Source: Mesorhizobium_G sp050247155
Lineage (GTDB): Bacteria; Pseudomonadota; Alphaproteobacteria; Rhizobiales; Rhizobiaceae
DNA length: 64,000 nt
NCBI GenBank assembly: GCA_050247155.1
Contig: JBFWUS010000001.1
Coordinates: 62,001-126,000 of the forward strand
Direction of reading: 5' to 3'
This document shows positions 17,501 through 24,595 of this stretch, one piece after another. The notes beneath the pieces were generated by a model. That model was not told the origin of the DNA. It made no database searches and saw nothing but the letters and a program-made list of their open reading frames with translations. The position numbers and the translations under genes are program-made. Numbering within the stretch: the stretch's first letter is position 1; every line of letters begins with the position of its first letter.

Positions 17501-18369
17501 ATGTCCGGGTGGTCGGCGTCGACGATGACCATTTTCGCCGCACGGCGGGTGGTGCCGCCCGACTTGATGGCGCCGGCGGCGCGGTCGCCGATCTTCAGGA
17601 AGGACATCAGGCCGGACGAGCGGCCGCCGCCGGAGAGCTTTTCGCCTTCGCCGCGCAGCATGGAAAAATTGGAGCCGGTGCCGGAGCCATATTTGAACAG
17701 GCGCGCCTCGCGCACCCACAGATCCATGATGCCGCCTTCGTTGACGAGGTCGTCCTGCACGCCCTGAATGAAGCAGGCGTGCGGCTGCGGGTGCTCATAG
17801 GCGGACTTCGACTTGGTCAGCTTGCCGGTGAAGGGGTCGACATAAAAGTGGCCCTGGCCGGGGCCGTCGATGCCATAGGCCCAGTGCAGGCCGGTGTTGA
17901 ACCATTGCGGCGAGTTCGGCGCGACGCGCTGGGTGGCCAGCATATAAGCAAGCTCGTCGCGGAAGGCGCGCGCATCGTCCTCGGTCTTGAAGTAGCCGCC
18001 CTTCCAGCCCCAATAAGCCCATGTGCCGGCGAGACGGTCGAAGACCTGACGGGCGTCGGTCTCGGAGGTGTAGCGCTGGTCTTCCGGCAGTTTTGCCAGT
18101 TCGGCCTCGTCGGGCACCGAGCGCCAGAGGAAGGACGGGACGGACGCCTCCTCGACCTTCTTCAGGCGTGCAGGAATGCCGGCCTTGCGGAAATACTTTT
18201 GCGCCAGAACGTCGGTCGCGACCTGGGAGAACTGCGCCGGCACATCGATGTCGGCCAAACGGAAGACGATCGAGCCGTCGGGATTCTTGATTTCCGAGGT
18301 AGCCTTTCGGAATTCGATCTCCGCGTAGGCTGACTGGCCTTCCTTGGTGAATCGCCGTTCGATGCGCAT
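14524..18369 (-). CDS. nrdJ: Vitamin B12-dependent ribonucleoside-diphosphate reductase (class II)
   Basis: 1281-residue cytosolic enzyme making deoxyribonucleotides with adenosylcobalamin as radical source, so it works with or without oxygen. The radical-enzyme barrel is clear: NPCSEYMFLDDTACNLASINLL, the TVIAPTGTIGLVMDCDTTGIEPDF segment, and DYRTLGLGYANIGGLLM. The C-terminal tail has the redox/zinc cysteines MCSECSNF...CEKCDTCGATSGC. ATG 18369 follows AAAGGACGG. No cobalamin riboswitch was found upstream, but sites like NrdR boxes at 18388 and 18638 suggest NrdR repression. No class I or III reductase is in the window. Confidence 0.96.
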   Translation of the reverse strand: MRIERRFTKEGQSAYAEIEFRKATSEIKNPDGSIVFRLADIDVPAQFSQVATDVLAQKYFRKAGIPARLKKVEEASVPSFLWRSVPDEAELAKLPEDQRYTSETDARQVFDRLAGTWAYWGWKGGYFKTEDDARAFRDELAYMLATQRVAPNSPQWFNTGLHWAYGIDGPGQGHFYVDPFTGKLTKSKSAYEHPQPHACFIQGVQDDLVNEGGIMDLWVREARLFKYGSGTGSNFSMLRGEGEKLSGGGRSSGLMSFLKIGDRAAGAIKSGGTTRRAAKMVIVDADHPDIEAFIDWKVKEEQKVAALVTGSKIVKQHLAKIMAACINCEADNGDCFDPNKNPALKREVRAAKKSAVPENYIKRVIQFARQGYTSIDFQTYDTDWDSDAYLTVSGQNSNNSISLKDDFLRAVETDADWKLTARKDGKVLKTLKARDLWEKISYAAWASADPGLHFNTTMNDWHTSPAGGPIRGSNPCSEYMFLDDTACNLASINLLPYRNKDGSFDIASYEHSVRLWTMVLEISVMMAQFPSKEIAKLSYDYRTLGLGYANIGGLLMTGGIPYDSDEGRAICAALTAIMTGVAYATSAEMASELGAFPDYDRNADNMLRVMRNHRRAAYGDKDGYEKLSVNPVPLVHADLKQAELGEHAKAAWDRAIELGEEHGYRNAQATVIAPTGTIGLVMDCDTTGIEPDFALVKFKKLAGGGYFKIINAAVPEALRTLGYSESQIAEIDAYAVGHGNLNQAAGINPSTLKAKGFDDEKIAAVNAALKSAFDIKFVFNKWTLGEDFCKTVLGFTDEQLNDISFEMLPSLGFTRKEIEAANIHVCGAMTLEGAPFLRQEHYAVFDCATPCGKIGKRSLSAESHIRMMAAAQPFISGAISKTINMPNEATVEDCKEAYMLSWKLALKANALYRDGSKLSQPLNASLIADEEEDEDDAVEQLTAAPKAAAAAQIAERIVERIVEREVHFREKLPNRRQGYTQKAVVGGHKVYLRTGEFGDGRLGEIFIDMHKEGAAFRAMMNNFAIAISLGLQYGVPLDEYVEAFTFTKFEPAGMVVGNDAIKNATSILDYVFRELAVSYLGRHDLAHVDQSDFSNTSLGRGIEEGKTNLLSTGWTRGHGPKLVSKSNEAKGFAGNSDSPPARSAPTALGGSAHIAGRPAFAGSNVLSLATAGATALKSEEAAAFKRDYEERAAEFAEEIEADSPPDLFDKESSTTALFTDKAQADAASAKTEAKALASERRMQAIQRGYTGNMCSECSNFTMVRNGTCEKCDTCGATSGCS

Positions 18370-18387
18370 CGTCGTTACCGTCCTTTG

Positions 18388-18403
18388 TCTCTATATATTG
18401 TGC
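18388..18403 (-). promoter_or_regulatory. NrdR-box-like site just upstream of nrdJ
   Basis: GCACAATATATAGAGA read on the nrdJ strand, agreeing with the NrdR consensus ACACWATATATWGTGT at 13 of 16 positions. It lies 19 bases before the start codon, so it would be in the leader or over the promoter. Confidence 0.6.
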
Positions 18404-19057
18404 GCCTTTTCCACAGGGCCACAACCCCGAAGACACCAGCGCTGCCCCACCACTTGCGTCGCCGACTCCCCAGTCGACGCAGTCCAATTCAACGGCCATC
18501 TTTCCCGTGGCCCGCAGCCCTTTTTGAGCGCTTGCCATCCGGAGGACGAGCCCTTTCGGGTTCCCTCAAACCCTTCTCTTTTGCGATTCCCTCATCAGAG
18601 GGAAATCCACGCTATCTAGAGTCGAGCATGGATGCAAACACTAAATATAGTGTTAACAGACCATTTACGCCACCCGTACACTTGACAGATTTCGCGATTT
18701 TCGAAGCCGGTGCACAACGCTCCCGCCAACCCCTGACAGGAGTTTCGCAAGGCGTTGAAACGCAGCCAAAATCGGGAAAAACACCAGCCGGCGCACCGCC
18801 AGCCACGCCGTTTACGACGACGCATGGCCTATAAAAGGCGACTCGTTCTCAAGCGTCAAGGGAGAGTTTCTGTAAGTTTTGTGACCTACAAGATGTTGTG
18901 CGCCAGGGTGTGGAAAGCGGGGAGAAATGGGTGCCCATTAGCGCGGCGCAACAGATCGCAATCACAACCCGGGCCGCAGCAGCTGGCCTAACGAATCGTA
19001 AACAGCGGCCGACAAATGCCCATCGTCCCGTTCGCTTGGCGATAAACTTCATGCGCT
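18404..19057. other. Long non-coding stretch between nrdJ and the GGDEF-like gene
   Basis: About 650 bases upstream of both divergent genes. Besides the NrdR-type sites it holds no reading frame with a good start and no family I recognise. A weak frame from 18898 runs into the next gene. A TATAAAAGGCG stretch near 18831 could belong to a promoter. No tRNA or cobalamin riboswitch features were seen. Confidence 0.5.
18638..18653. promoter_or_regulatory. NrdR box
   Basis: ACACTAAATATAGTGT, an almost perfect palindrome matching the NrdR consensus at nearly every position. A weaker look-alike (ACGCTATCTAGAGTCG, 18609-18624) starts 29 bases away, close to the three-helical-turn spacing usual for tandem NrdR boxes. 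The nearest target is nrdJ, whose start is about 270 bases away. Confidence 0.7.
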
Positions 19058-19819
19058 ATGACAAGGAGCATGATCCGATGGCTCGACAACAGGTATAGTG
19101 CGCCCCTCGTGCGCGATACGGCGGTGGCCTTCGTTGCCGTCCTCCTGACCGTCGAGTCGATCATCGCCACCTACTATAGTATCTTCGAACCCGACCGGCT
19201 GATCGTTGAAATGATCATATCGGCCTTTGTCACCCTGGTTGCTGGTGTGCCTGCCATCTGGATACTTTCCCAGCGCAGCCAGCGTTCGAATGCGCTTTCT
19301 TATCGCCTGAGGCGGCTGAACGATCTCGATCAGGCCACGGGTCTGCTGAACCTGCAGGCCTTCACGCGAGACGCTCAGCTCTTGCTGGACACGACGCGCG
19401 TCAAGGCAAGCGCAGGCGCGTTCGCACATATCGAGGTGGGCGAAAGCAGAGACCTTGCCGATGATTTCGAGCGCGACAGGGTATTCCGGTCGATCGCGAC
19501 GACAATCCGGGAGACGACACGCAGCGCCGATCTGGGCGTCAGGCTCGGCGACCGGCAATTCGGGGTCTTCATCAAAGACGTCAATAGCGCCAAGGCGGCT
19601 CAGATCATGGGCAGGCTGCTGAAGGAGATTGACCGGCGGCAGAAGATGGTCGGCTTGGCGCCGGACAGTGTTCAGATATCAATCGGCATTGCCGAACACA
19701 GGCCGGGCGAGAGCCTTCGTACAGCAATGGAAGAAGCATTTCAGGGCCTGGCCGTCGCACGCGGCGCGGACAAGCACGATCCGGTCGTGGTGCATTTCAG
19801 GAGCCACCGCGCGGCCTGA
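19058..19819 (+). CDS. Membrane protein with degenerate GGDEF domain
   Basis: 253 residues. Two hydrophobic segments at about residues 20-42 (DTAVAFVAVLLTVESIIATYY) and 48-70 (MIISAFVTLVAGVPAIWIL) are followed by a cytosolic domain with the layout of a GGDEF diguanylate cyclase: LDQATGLLNLQAF matches the D-x-LTGL-N start, and VQISIGIAE matches the SxGIA end. The signature is broken: RLGDRQFGVFI stands where RxGGDEF should be, so cyclase activity is unlikely and a sensing or scaffold role is inferred. The start is uncertain (ATG 19058 or 19070; neither has an ideal Shine-Dalgarno spacing). It is convergent with the NUDIX gene. Confidence 0.75.
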   Translation: MTRSMIRWLDNRYSAPLVRDTAVAFVAVLLTVESIIATYYSIFEPDRLIVEMIISAFVTLVAGVPAIWILSQRSQRSNALSYRLRRLNDLDQATGLLNLQAFTRDAQLLLDTTRVKASAGAFAHIEVGESRDLADDFERDRVFRSIATTIRETTRSADLGVRLGDRQFGVFIKDVNSAKAAQIMGRLLKEIDRRQKMVGLAPDSVQISIGIAEHRPGESLRTAMEEAFQGLAVARGADKHDPVVVHFRSHRAA

Positions 19820-19987
19820 GAATTTAGAGCGTCGGGCGATAATTCTGGTCCATTCTGCCGGGTTGATTTGGGCCAATTCCATCGGTCTTCGCCTCGGCCG
19901 GACACGGTGGCCCGGCCTTCGCCGCCTTCCTGGCGGATCGCCTCGCCATCGAAGAAACAGAGCGATCCAATGTTCACAGGAAATGCT
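19820..19987. repeat. Palindrome-rich gap between convergent genes
   Basis: 168 bases bounded by TTAGAGC (from 19824) and its inverse GCTCTAA (to about 19990), with a GGCCGG...CCGGCC hairpin inside. It may be another short palindromic element or serve as a two-way terminator. Confidence 0.35.
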
Positions 19988-20485
19988 CTAACTCGCAGCG
20001 TCCGCGCGATAGGTCTCGGCTTCGCCTTCGAATGTCCTGATCAAGTCAGTCAATTCCGGTTCTTCGACTGACGCCGCGGCATCCACACACGACATCCATC
20101 GCCGGGTGCGGTCTCCTATTTCCTTCCAGGTATCGGACATCGTCATGACCTCAAGTGGGTAGACGATTACCTCGCAGGGGACCGCTTGTCCGATCCACTG
20201 CACTTTTGCATAGAAGTAGCGGCCGGCCTCACGCCGCGAAACCTTCCCGCGAATGCCGGCTTCTTCCTCGGCTTCACGCTCAGCCCCTCGCCATAACTTT
20301 TCGTCTTTCTTAACACCACCCTTCGGCAGCACCCAGCGTCCCGTATCGCGGCTGCTGACAAGCATCACCTCGACACCCCTATGACCAACGCGCCAAGGCA
20401 GCGCCGCAACCTGCAGCTTGCTGGGAGAATCGCCAAACAGGCGGCGTGCCCGCTCGACAAGATGATTGCTGGTAAGCTGATTCAT
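19988..20485 (-). CDS. NUDIX hydrolase
   Basis: 165-residue cytosolic pyrophosphohydrolase. The Nudix box is complete at residues 56-78, fitting G-x5-E-x7-REUxEExGU (GGVKKDE...REAEEEAGI), which supplies the catalytic glutamates and Mg2+ sites. The preceding RWVLPKGGV is typical of the subgroup acting on diphosphoinositol polyphosphates and dinucleoside polyphosphates, but the substrate cannot be fixed from sequence. The C-terminal 30 residues are acidic. It ends against the gap facing the GGDEF-like gene. Confidence 0.9.
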   Translation of the reverse strand: MNQLTSNHLVERARRLFGDSPSKLQVAALPWRVGHRGVEVMLVSSRDTGRWVLPKGGVKKDEKLWRGAEREAEEEAGIRGKVSRREAGRYFYAKVQWIGQAVPCEVIVYPLEVMTMSDTWKEIGDRTRRWMSCVDAAASVEEPELTDLIRTFEGEAETYRADAAS

Positions 20486-20845
20486 GGCGTCAAAACTGCT
20501 TGCAACCCCCTGATCTTCCGCACCCCCGTGCGCAGCCGCGACTCACGCTGCCTGATGAAGAATAACAGAGACCGATGTAGGAACTTGTGCAAGCAGGTTC
20601 AAAGAACTGCGCCAGCAAAGGCGGATTCATTGTGAGAAAACACTAAATTCGGCTGCTACCCCCAGGAGAAATGCGCCGTCGGCCCCAGCGGCTGGTCGGA
20701 TAAGCTCAGCTTGGCAGGCTCCCTGCTGTGTTGAGGATACAATGAAACCGGCGCCCGCTGACTGGACAACGCCCGGACCCTCCAGGAAGATTGAATCCGG
20801 GCGAAGGCCGCTCGATATTCAGCGGCGAACCCCAGGGAGAGTGGC
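20486..20845. other. Intergenic region without a recognised gene
   Basis: 360 bases between the divergent NUDIX and deaminase genes. Only a 35-codon frame (ATG near 20741, ending in GCATGA over the deaminase start) is visible; it has no clear ribosome binding site and may be chance. AGGGAG at about 20835 serves the deaminase. Confidence 0.4.
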
Positions 20846-21316
20846 ATGAGAAGCGATAGCGACTATCTGCGTCTTGCCATAGAGCTCGCCACCGCGAGCC
20901 GGGCTAGCGGCAACCATCCTTTCGGGGCGCTGCTCGTCGGGCCAAACGGCGATGTGCTGCTGTCGTCGGGCAACACCTACGCAAAAGATCGTGGCGTCGG
21001 CCATGCCGAGACAAACGTGGCCCGCGCGGCCGCACAGCAATATGAGCCCGCCTTTCTCGAGAAGTGCGCGTTGGTGACGTCCGTCGAGCCATGCTGCATG
21101 TGCTCCGGAGCGCAATACTGGGCGGGCATCGGAACTCTGGTCTACGGAATGAGCGAAAAGCGGTTGGCCGAACTGACCGGAGACAATCCGGAAAATCTGA
21201 CGCTCGATCTAAGCTGTCACGAGGTGTTCGCAGCCGGACGGCGCAACATAACGGTGCGTGGCCCGTTCCCCGAACTCGAAGAGGAGATCATGAACGACCA
21301 TAAGGATTTCTGGTAG
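20846..21316 (+). CDS. Nucleoside/guanine deaminase, cytidine-deaminase superfamily
   Basis: 156-residue zinc-dependent deaminase. The catalytic motif HAE is at residues 53-55 and the zinc motif PCCMC at 82-86 (C83-x2-C86). This pattern and the length match guanine deaminases and related purine deaminases (GuaD/TadA-like fold); the C-terminal NDHKDFW resembles the nucleotide-deaminase tail. It probably feeds purine salvage. The tRNA enzyme TadA is a separate gene at 41106. AGGGAG is 8 bases before the ATG. Confidence 0.85.
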   Translation: MRSDSDYLRLAIELATASRASGNHPFGALLVGPNGDVLLSSGNTYAKDRGVGHAETNVARAAAQQYEPAFLEKCALVTSVEPCCMCSGAQYWAGIGTLVYGMSEKRLAELTGDNPENLTLDLSCHEVFAAGRRNITVRGPFPELEEEIMNDHKDFW

Positions 21317-21367
21317 CTCGACGCCCGGGGCCTGGCACGGCGAGCGCGACCGGCCTCCGACAGCCCG

Positions 21368-22453
21368 CTATACTGGCACCTTGCCAGTATAGAGCGATCC
21401 AGGCCGTAGCAGCCGCCCTATCCGCTGCTGCTCGATCGCATGAGCCGTCCAGCCGATCGTGCGGCCGGCCGCGAAGATCGGCGTGAAGGCCTGACGCGGA
21501 ATTTTCAGCGTGTCGAGCAGGATCGCCGTGTAGAATTCGACATTGGTATCAAGCGGGCGGTGCGGCTTGGCCTTGGCTAGTGCTGCCCGCGTGTAAGCCT
21601 CAACCTCGGCGGCGAGGCCAAGGTCTGTCTCGGCAACGCCGAGCGTCGCCACCGCGCGCTTCAGCACATCGGCGCGCGGGTCGCGCACACGATAGATGCG
21701 GTGGCCGAAACCCATGAGGCGGTCGCCGCGTGCGATGGCGGCATCGATCCACGGGACAATCCTGTCGCGCGTCCCGATCGCGTCGAGCATCTCAAGCACC
21801 GGTTCCGGCGCACCGCCATGCAGCGGCCCGGTCAAGGCGCAATAGGCGCCGGTGATCGCCATAAAAAGATCTGCCTGTGTCGATGCGATGACCCGGCCGG
21901 CGAAGGTCGACGCATTCATGCCGTGATCGCTGACGGTCACAAGATAGGCGTTGAGCGCCTTGGCTTCGGCGTCTGATGCCGGCGCGCCGCGCAGCATGCG
22001 TAGCGTGTCGGCAGCATGGCCGGACGCTTCGTCCGGGGCGACCGGTTCCAGGCCTTGCATCCGGCGAACAAGAGCGGACGCCAGGACCGGCATAGCGCCG
22101 GCAAGGGTCATCTCGTCGCGCAGGTTCGGCTCTGGGCGCAGGCCGGCAATCGCCGTCCGAAAGGCCGCGACGATGGGCATGCCGTCGGTGGCGGCAAGAA
22201 GAGTGGGGACGCGGTGGAAGGCGCGCGTGCGCGCCGCGGCGATCTTGGCGCGAACTTCGGTTGCGGAAACCGTTGTTGCCGAAGCGAGCGACCAAAGTTC
22301 CGCCGCCAGCGTTTCGAAGTCCAAGGAGAACGCCAACTCGTCAACTGGGCGGCCGGCGACGATCAACTGACCCTTTTCGCCATCGACGTGAGATAGAGCC
22401 GTCTCGGCCGCGGCAACGCCATCGAGGCCGATCGGGGATTTGTGCATGGTCAT
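21368..22453 (-). CDS. Citrate synthase family protein, plain catalytic form
   Basis: 361 residues of the citrate/2-methylcitrate synthase fold, joining an acyl-CoA to oxaloacetate. The active-site histidines are present in VSDHGMNAST and GPLHGGAPEPV, and the third conserved GFGHRIY is intact. The usual catalytic Asp of the N-x-DF motif is a Glu here (NVEFYTAILL). The chain is shorter than a TCA-cycle GltA. ATG 22453 has AAGGGAG 7 bases upstream. It is divergent from a second paralogue with a DNA-binding domain, with a shared palindromic operator between them. The acyl-CoA substrate is unknown. Confidence 0.85.
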   Translation of the reverse strand: MTMHKSPIGLDGVAAAETALSHVDGEKGQLIVAGRPVDELAFSLDFETLAAELWSLASATTVSATEVRAKIAAARTRAFHRVPTLLAATDGMPIVAAFRTAIAGLRPEPNLRDEMTLAGAMPVLASALVRRMQGLEPVAPDEASGHAADTLRMLRGAPASDAEAKALNAYLVTVSDHGMNASTFAGRVIASTQADLFMAITGAYCALTGPLHGGAPEPVLEMLDAIGTRDRIVPWIDAAIARGDRLMGFGHRIYRVRDPRADVLKRAVATLGVAETDLGLAAEVEAYTRAALAKAKPHRPLDTNVEFYTAILLDTLKIPRQAFTPIFAAGRTIGWTAHAIEQQRIGRLLRPGSLYTGKVPV

Positions 22454-22500
22454 GGTCCGTCTCCCTTACGTGGACAGGCTCAGGACAATGATGCTGACCT

Positions 22501-22543
22501 TTTCATATTGATCAATCTTGATTATGCTAATCAATATGAAAAA
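22501..22543. promoter_or_regulatory. 13-bp inverted-repeat operator between the two citrate synthase genes
   Basis: TTTTCATATTGAT (22501-22513) is the exact reverse complement of ATCAATATGAAAA (22531-22543), 17 bases apart. A further perfect palindrome ATTGATCAAT lies at 22508-22517. The right arm overlaps the start codon of the HTH-citrate synthase. It is a strong candidate binding site for that protein's own DNA-binding domain. Confidence 0.75.
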
Positions 22544-23732
22544 AGCCGATGATCCGATTTTCCTCTCCGCCCGCGAAGCTGCAGCCGAGCTCGCGATCTC
22601 GCCGGCGACGCTCTATGCCTATGTGAGCCGGGGCATGGTGCGCTCCGAGCCGCTGCCGGACTCACGCGAGCGCCGCTATCACGCCGACGATATTCGCGCG
22701 CTGAAGGACCGACGCCTGCCGGGCGGGCGGAGCGGCGATGCCGGGGTGCCGGTACTGGACACGGCGATCTGTACCCTGACCGAGCGCGGGCCGGTCTATC
22801 GTGGCGCGCTGGCCATCAAGCTGGCGGACCAGGCGACGCTTGAACAGACGGCGACGTTGTTGTGGGACGCGAGTGGGTCGGACCCTTTTGCACTGGGCAA
22901 TCTGCCGGCGCTGAGCGAGCCGATGGCCCGCATCCTGGACCTTTTGGCCGAGGAAGGGGGCATTGCCCGGGCGGTCGCCGTGCTGGCGTTGGCCAGCGAC
23001 GCCGACCCGCGCGCCTTCAACCGTTCGGAGCAGCGACGCTGGGAGATTGGCGCGCGCGTCATGCGGCTGACCGCGGCGGCAATTCTGGGCACGAAGCCGT
23101 CGGCGGCACCGCTGCACGAGCAGGTAGCGAACGCCTGGGCTCCGGGCGACAAACGCGCGAGGGACTGGCTACGCCTGGCGCTGGTGCTGATGGCCGATCA
23201 CGAACTCAACGCTTCGACCTATACGGCCCGCTGCGCGGCTTCGACCGGGCTCAATCTCTATGATGCGACAATTGCCGGGCTGGTTGCGCTGAAAGGCCCG
23301 AAGCATGGCGGAGCGGGACCGCAGGCGGCGCATCTGGTCGCCGGCCTGGCCGAGGGCGACTTGGCGGCCAAGGTGCGCGAACGCGTCGCGCTGGGCGACC
23401 GCATCCCAGGCTTCGGCCATACCGTCTACAAAGATGGCGACCCGCGGGCCGAGGCGCTGCTGGCCACACTGATCAAGGGCGGCGCGTCACCCCGGCTGGC
23501 GAAAGACGCGCCGGTGCTGATCGCCGAGGCAATCGGGCTGAGACCCAATGCAGATTTCGCGCTTGCGGTGATGATGCGCGAGCTTGGTCTGCCGCTGGGG
23601 CACGAGATCCTGCTGTTTGCCATTGCCCGTACCGCGGGGTGGGTCGCGCATGCGATCGAGCAGTTGGAGAGCGGCGTGCTCATCAGGCCAAGGGCGCGGT
23701 ACGTCGGAGCGATGCCGGGGAGAGGTGGTTGA
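22536..23732 (+). CDS. Citrate synthase family protein with N-terminal helix-turn-helix
   Basis: 398 residues. Residues about 5-60 form a MerR/excisionase-type DNA-binding domain (FLSAREAAAELAISPATLYAYVSRGMV, then RERRYHADDIRALKDRR). The rest is a citrate synthase domain with all catalytic parts: LMADHELNAST, GPKHGGAGPQ, GFGHTVYKDGDPRAEALL and RPNADFALAV with the catalytic Asp. It may be an enzyme that also represses transcription. ATG 22536 (MKKADDP) is taken as start; a TTG at 22518 is also in frame. It is divergent from the plain paralogue, around a 13-bp inverted repeat that covers this start. Confidence 0.87.
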   Translation: MKKADDPIFLSAREAAAELAISPATLYAYVSRGMVRSEPLPDSRERRYHADDIRALKDRRLPGGRSGDAGVPVLDTAICTLTERGPVYRGALAIKLADQATLEQTATLLWDASGSDPFALGNLPALSEPMARILDLLAEEGGIARAVAVLALASDADPRAFNRSEQRRWEIGARVMRLTAAAILGTKPSAAPLHEQVANAWAPGDKRARDWLRLALVLMADHELNASTYTARCAASTGLNLYDATIAGLVALKGPKHGGAGPQAAHLVAGLAEGDLAAKVRERVALGDRIPGFGHTVYKDGDPRAEALLATLIKGGASPRLAKDAPVLIAEAIGLRPNADFALAVMMRELGLPLGHEILLFAIARTAGWVAHAIEQLESGVLIRPRARYVGAMPGRGG

Positions 23733-23771
23733 AATATTTTGCCCTATCGATCGAACTTTCTTTCCATCCTC

Positions 23772-23801
23772 GGGAACCCTTTCAAGGATTTGCCATCCAA
23801 T
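23772..23801 (+). promoter_or_regulatory. ECF-type promoter in front of the sigma factor gene
   Basis: GGGAACCC (23772-23779), 15 bases, ATCCAAT (23795-23801). Exactly the same two boxes with the same spacing recur at 24516-24545. A GGAAC -35 element is typical of ECF sigma factors, so the sigma factor may drive its own gene. Confidence 0.65.
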
Positions 23802-23824
23802 CGAGGTTCTGACGGAGCAAATCG

Positions 23825-24514
23825 ATGGCTGTCTCGCCAAAGTTAAAAGATGCTGGTTGGCCCGGCGATGCCGAGCTCGTGCACCGCGCCGCTTTGCGCG
23901 ATGCCGAGGCGATCCGGCATATCATCAAAAGCCACAACCAGCGGCTCTACCGGCTGGCGCGGGCGGTGATGCACAGCAATGCCGATGCCGAAGATGTGTT
24001 GCAGGAAGCCTATCTCAGGACCTTCGCCAACCTCGACAGTTTTCGCGGCGAGTCGTCGCTGTCGACCTGGCTGTCACGCATCACGCTGAACGAGGCGTTG
24101 GCTCGGCTGCGCAAACAAAAACGGCTGAAGCGCGCGGCGCCGGTCGATGGCTCGGTCGCCGACGCGCAGATCATTCCTTTTCCCCTCAACAGTTCGGCTG
24201 ACGATCCGGAGCGGACCATGGCGCAGCGGCAGCTCCTTCAACTGGTTGAACAAGCGACCGATGACCTGCCGGACGGCTTTCGCATGGTGTTCGTGGCGCG
24301 GGTGATCGAGGGTTTGAGCGTCGAGGAGACCGCGGCGCTGCTTGGGCTTCAGCCTGCAACGGTGAAAACGCGACTGCATCGTGCACGAAAGCTGGTCAAG
24401 GATCGGCTGGAGGCGCAGATCGGGCCTGTATTGATCGACGCCTTCCCGTTTGCCGGCAAGCGATGCGACCGGCTCACTCAAACCGTGCTGAAAAAGCTCA
24501 AGCTGGAAGAGTAG
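23825..24514 (+). CDS. ECF RNA polymerase sigma factor
   Basis: 229-residue extracytoplasmic-function sigma factor. Region 2 (IKSHNQRLYRLARAVMHSNADAEDVLQEAYLRTF, then STWLSRITLNEALARLRKQKR) contacts the -10 box; region 4 (LPDGFRMVFVARVIEGLSVEETAALLGL, ATVKTRLHRARKLV) contacts the -35 box. A roughly 40-residue linker separates them. No anti-sigma gene lies next to it, so the control signal is not evident here. The C-terminal tail (PVLIDAFPFAGKRCDRLTQ) extends past region 4. Matching promoter boxes lie upstream of this gene and of the next one. Confidence 0.92.
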   Translation: MAVSPKLKDAGWPGDAELVHRAALRDAEAIRHIIKSHNQRLYRLARAVMHSNADAEDVLQEAYLRTFANLDSFRGESSLSTWLSRITLNEALARLRKQKRLKRAAPVDGSVADAQIIPFPLNSSADDPERTMAQRQLLQLVEQATDDLPDGFRMVFVARVIEGLSVEETAALLGLQPATVKTRLHRARKLVKDRLEAQIGPVLIDAFPFAGKRCDRLTQTVLKKLKLEE

Positions 24515-24515
24515 C

Positions 24516-24545
24516 GGGAACCCCTGGCTCCGGTTGGCATCCAAT
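24516..24545 (+). promoter_or_regulatory. ECF-type promoter in front of the DUF4142 gene
   Basis: GGGAACCC (24516-24523), 15 bases, ATCCAAT (24539-24545), identical in sequence and spacing to the boxes before the sigma gene. It begins 2 bases after the sigma stop codon and 80 bases before the DUF4142 start. Confidence 0.65.
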
Positions 24546-24595
24546 GGGCGTCAACTGAAAAACAGCGCCGGCCCGGCCGGCGCGAAGGAGATCCC

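Noticed and set aside
18370..18660. Cobalamin riboswitch in front of B12-dependent nrdJ
   Set aside because: No B12 box or the usual conserved core was found on the nrdJ strand; NrdR-type sites explain regulation better.
18898..19098. 66-codon frame upstream of the GGDEF-like gene
   Set aside because: GTG start without a Shine-Dalgarno sequence, overlaps the next gene, no recognisable features.
20640..20845. tRNA or riboswitch before the nucleoside deaminase
   Set aside because: No cloverleaf arms or T-loop sequence and no purine riboswitch core could be built from this stretch.
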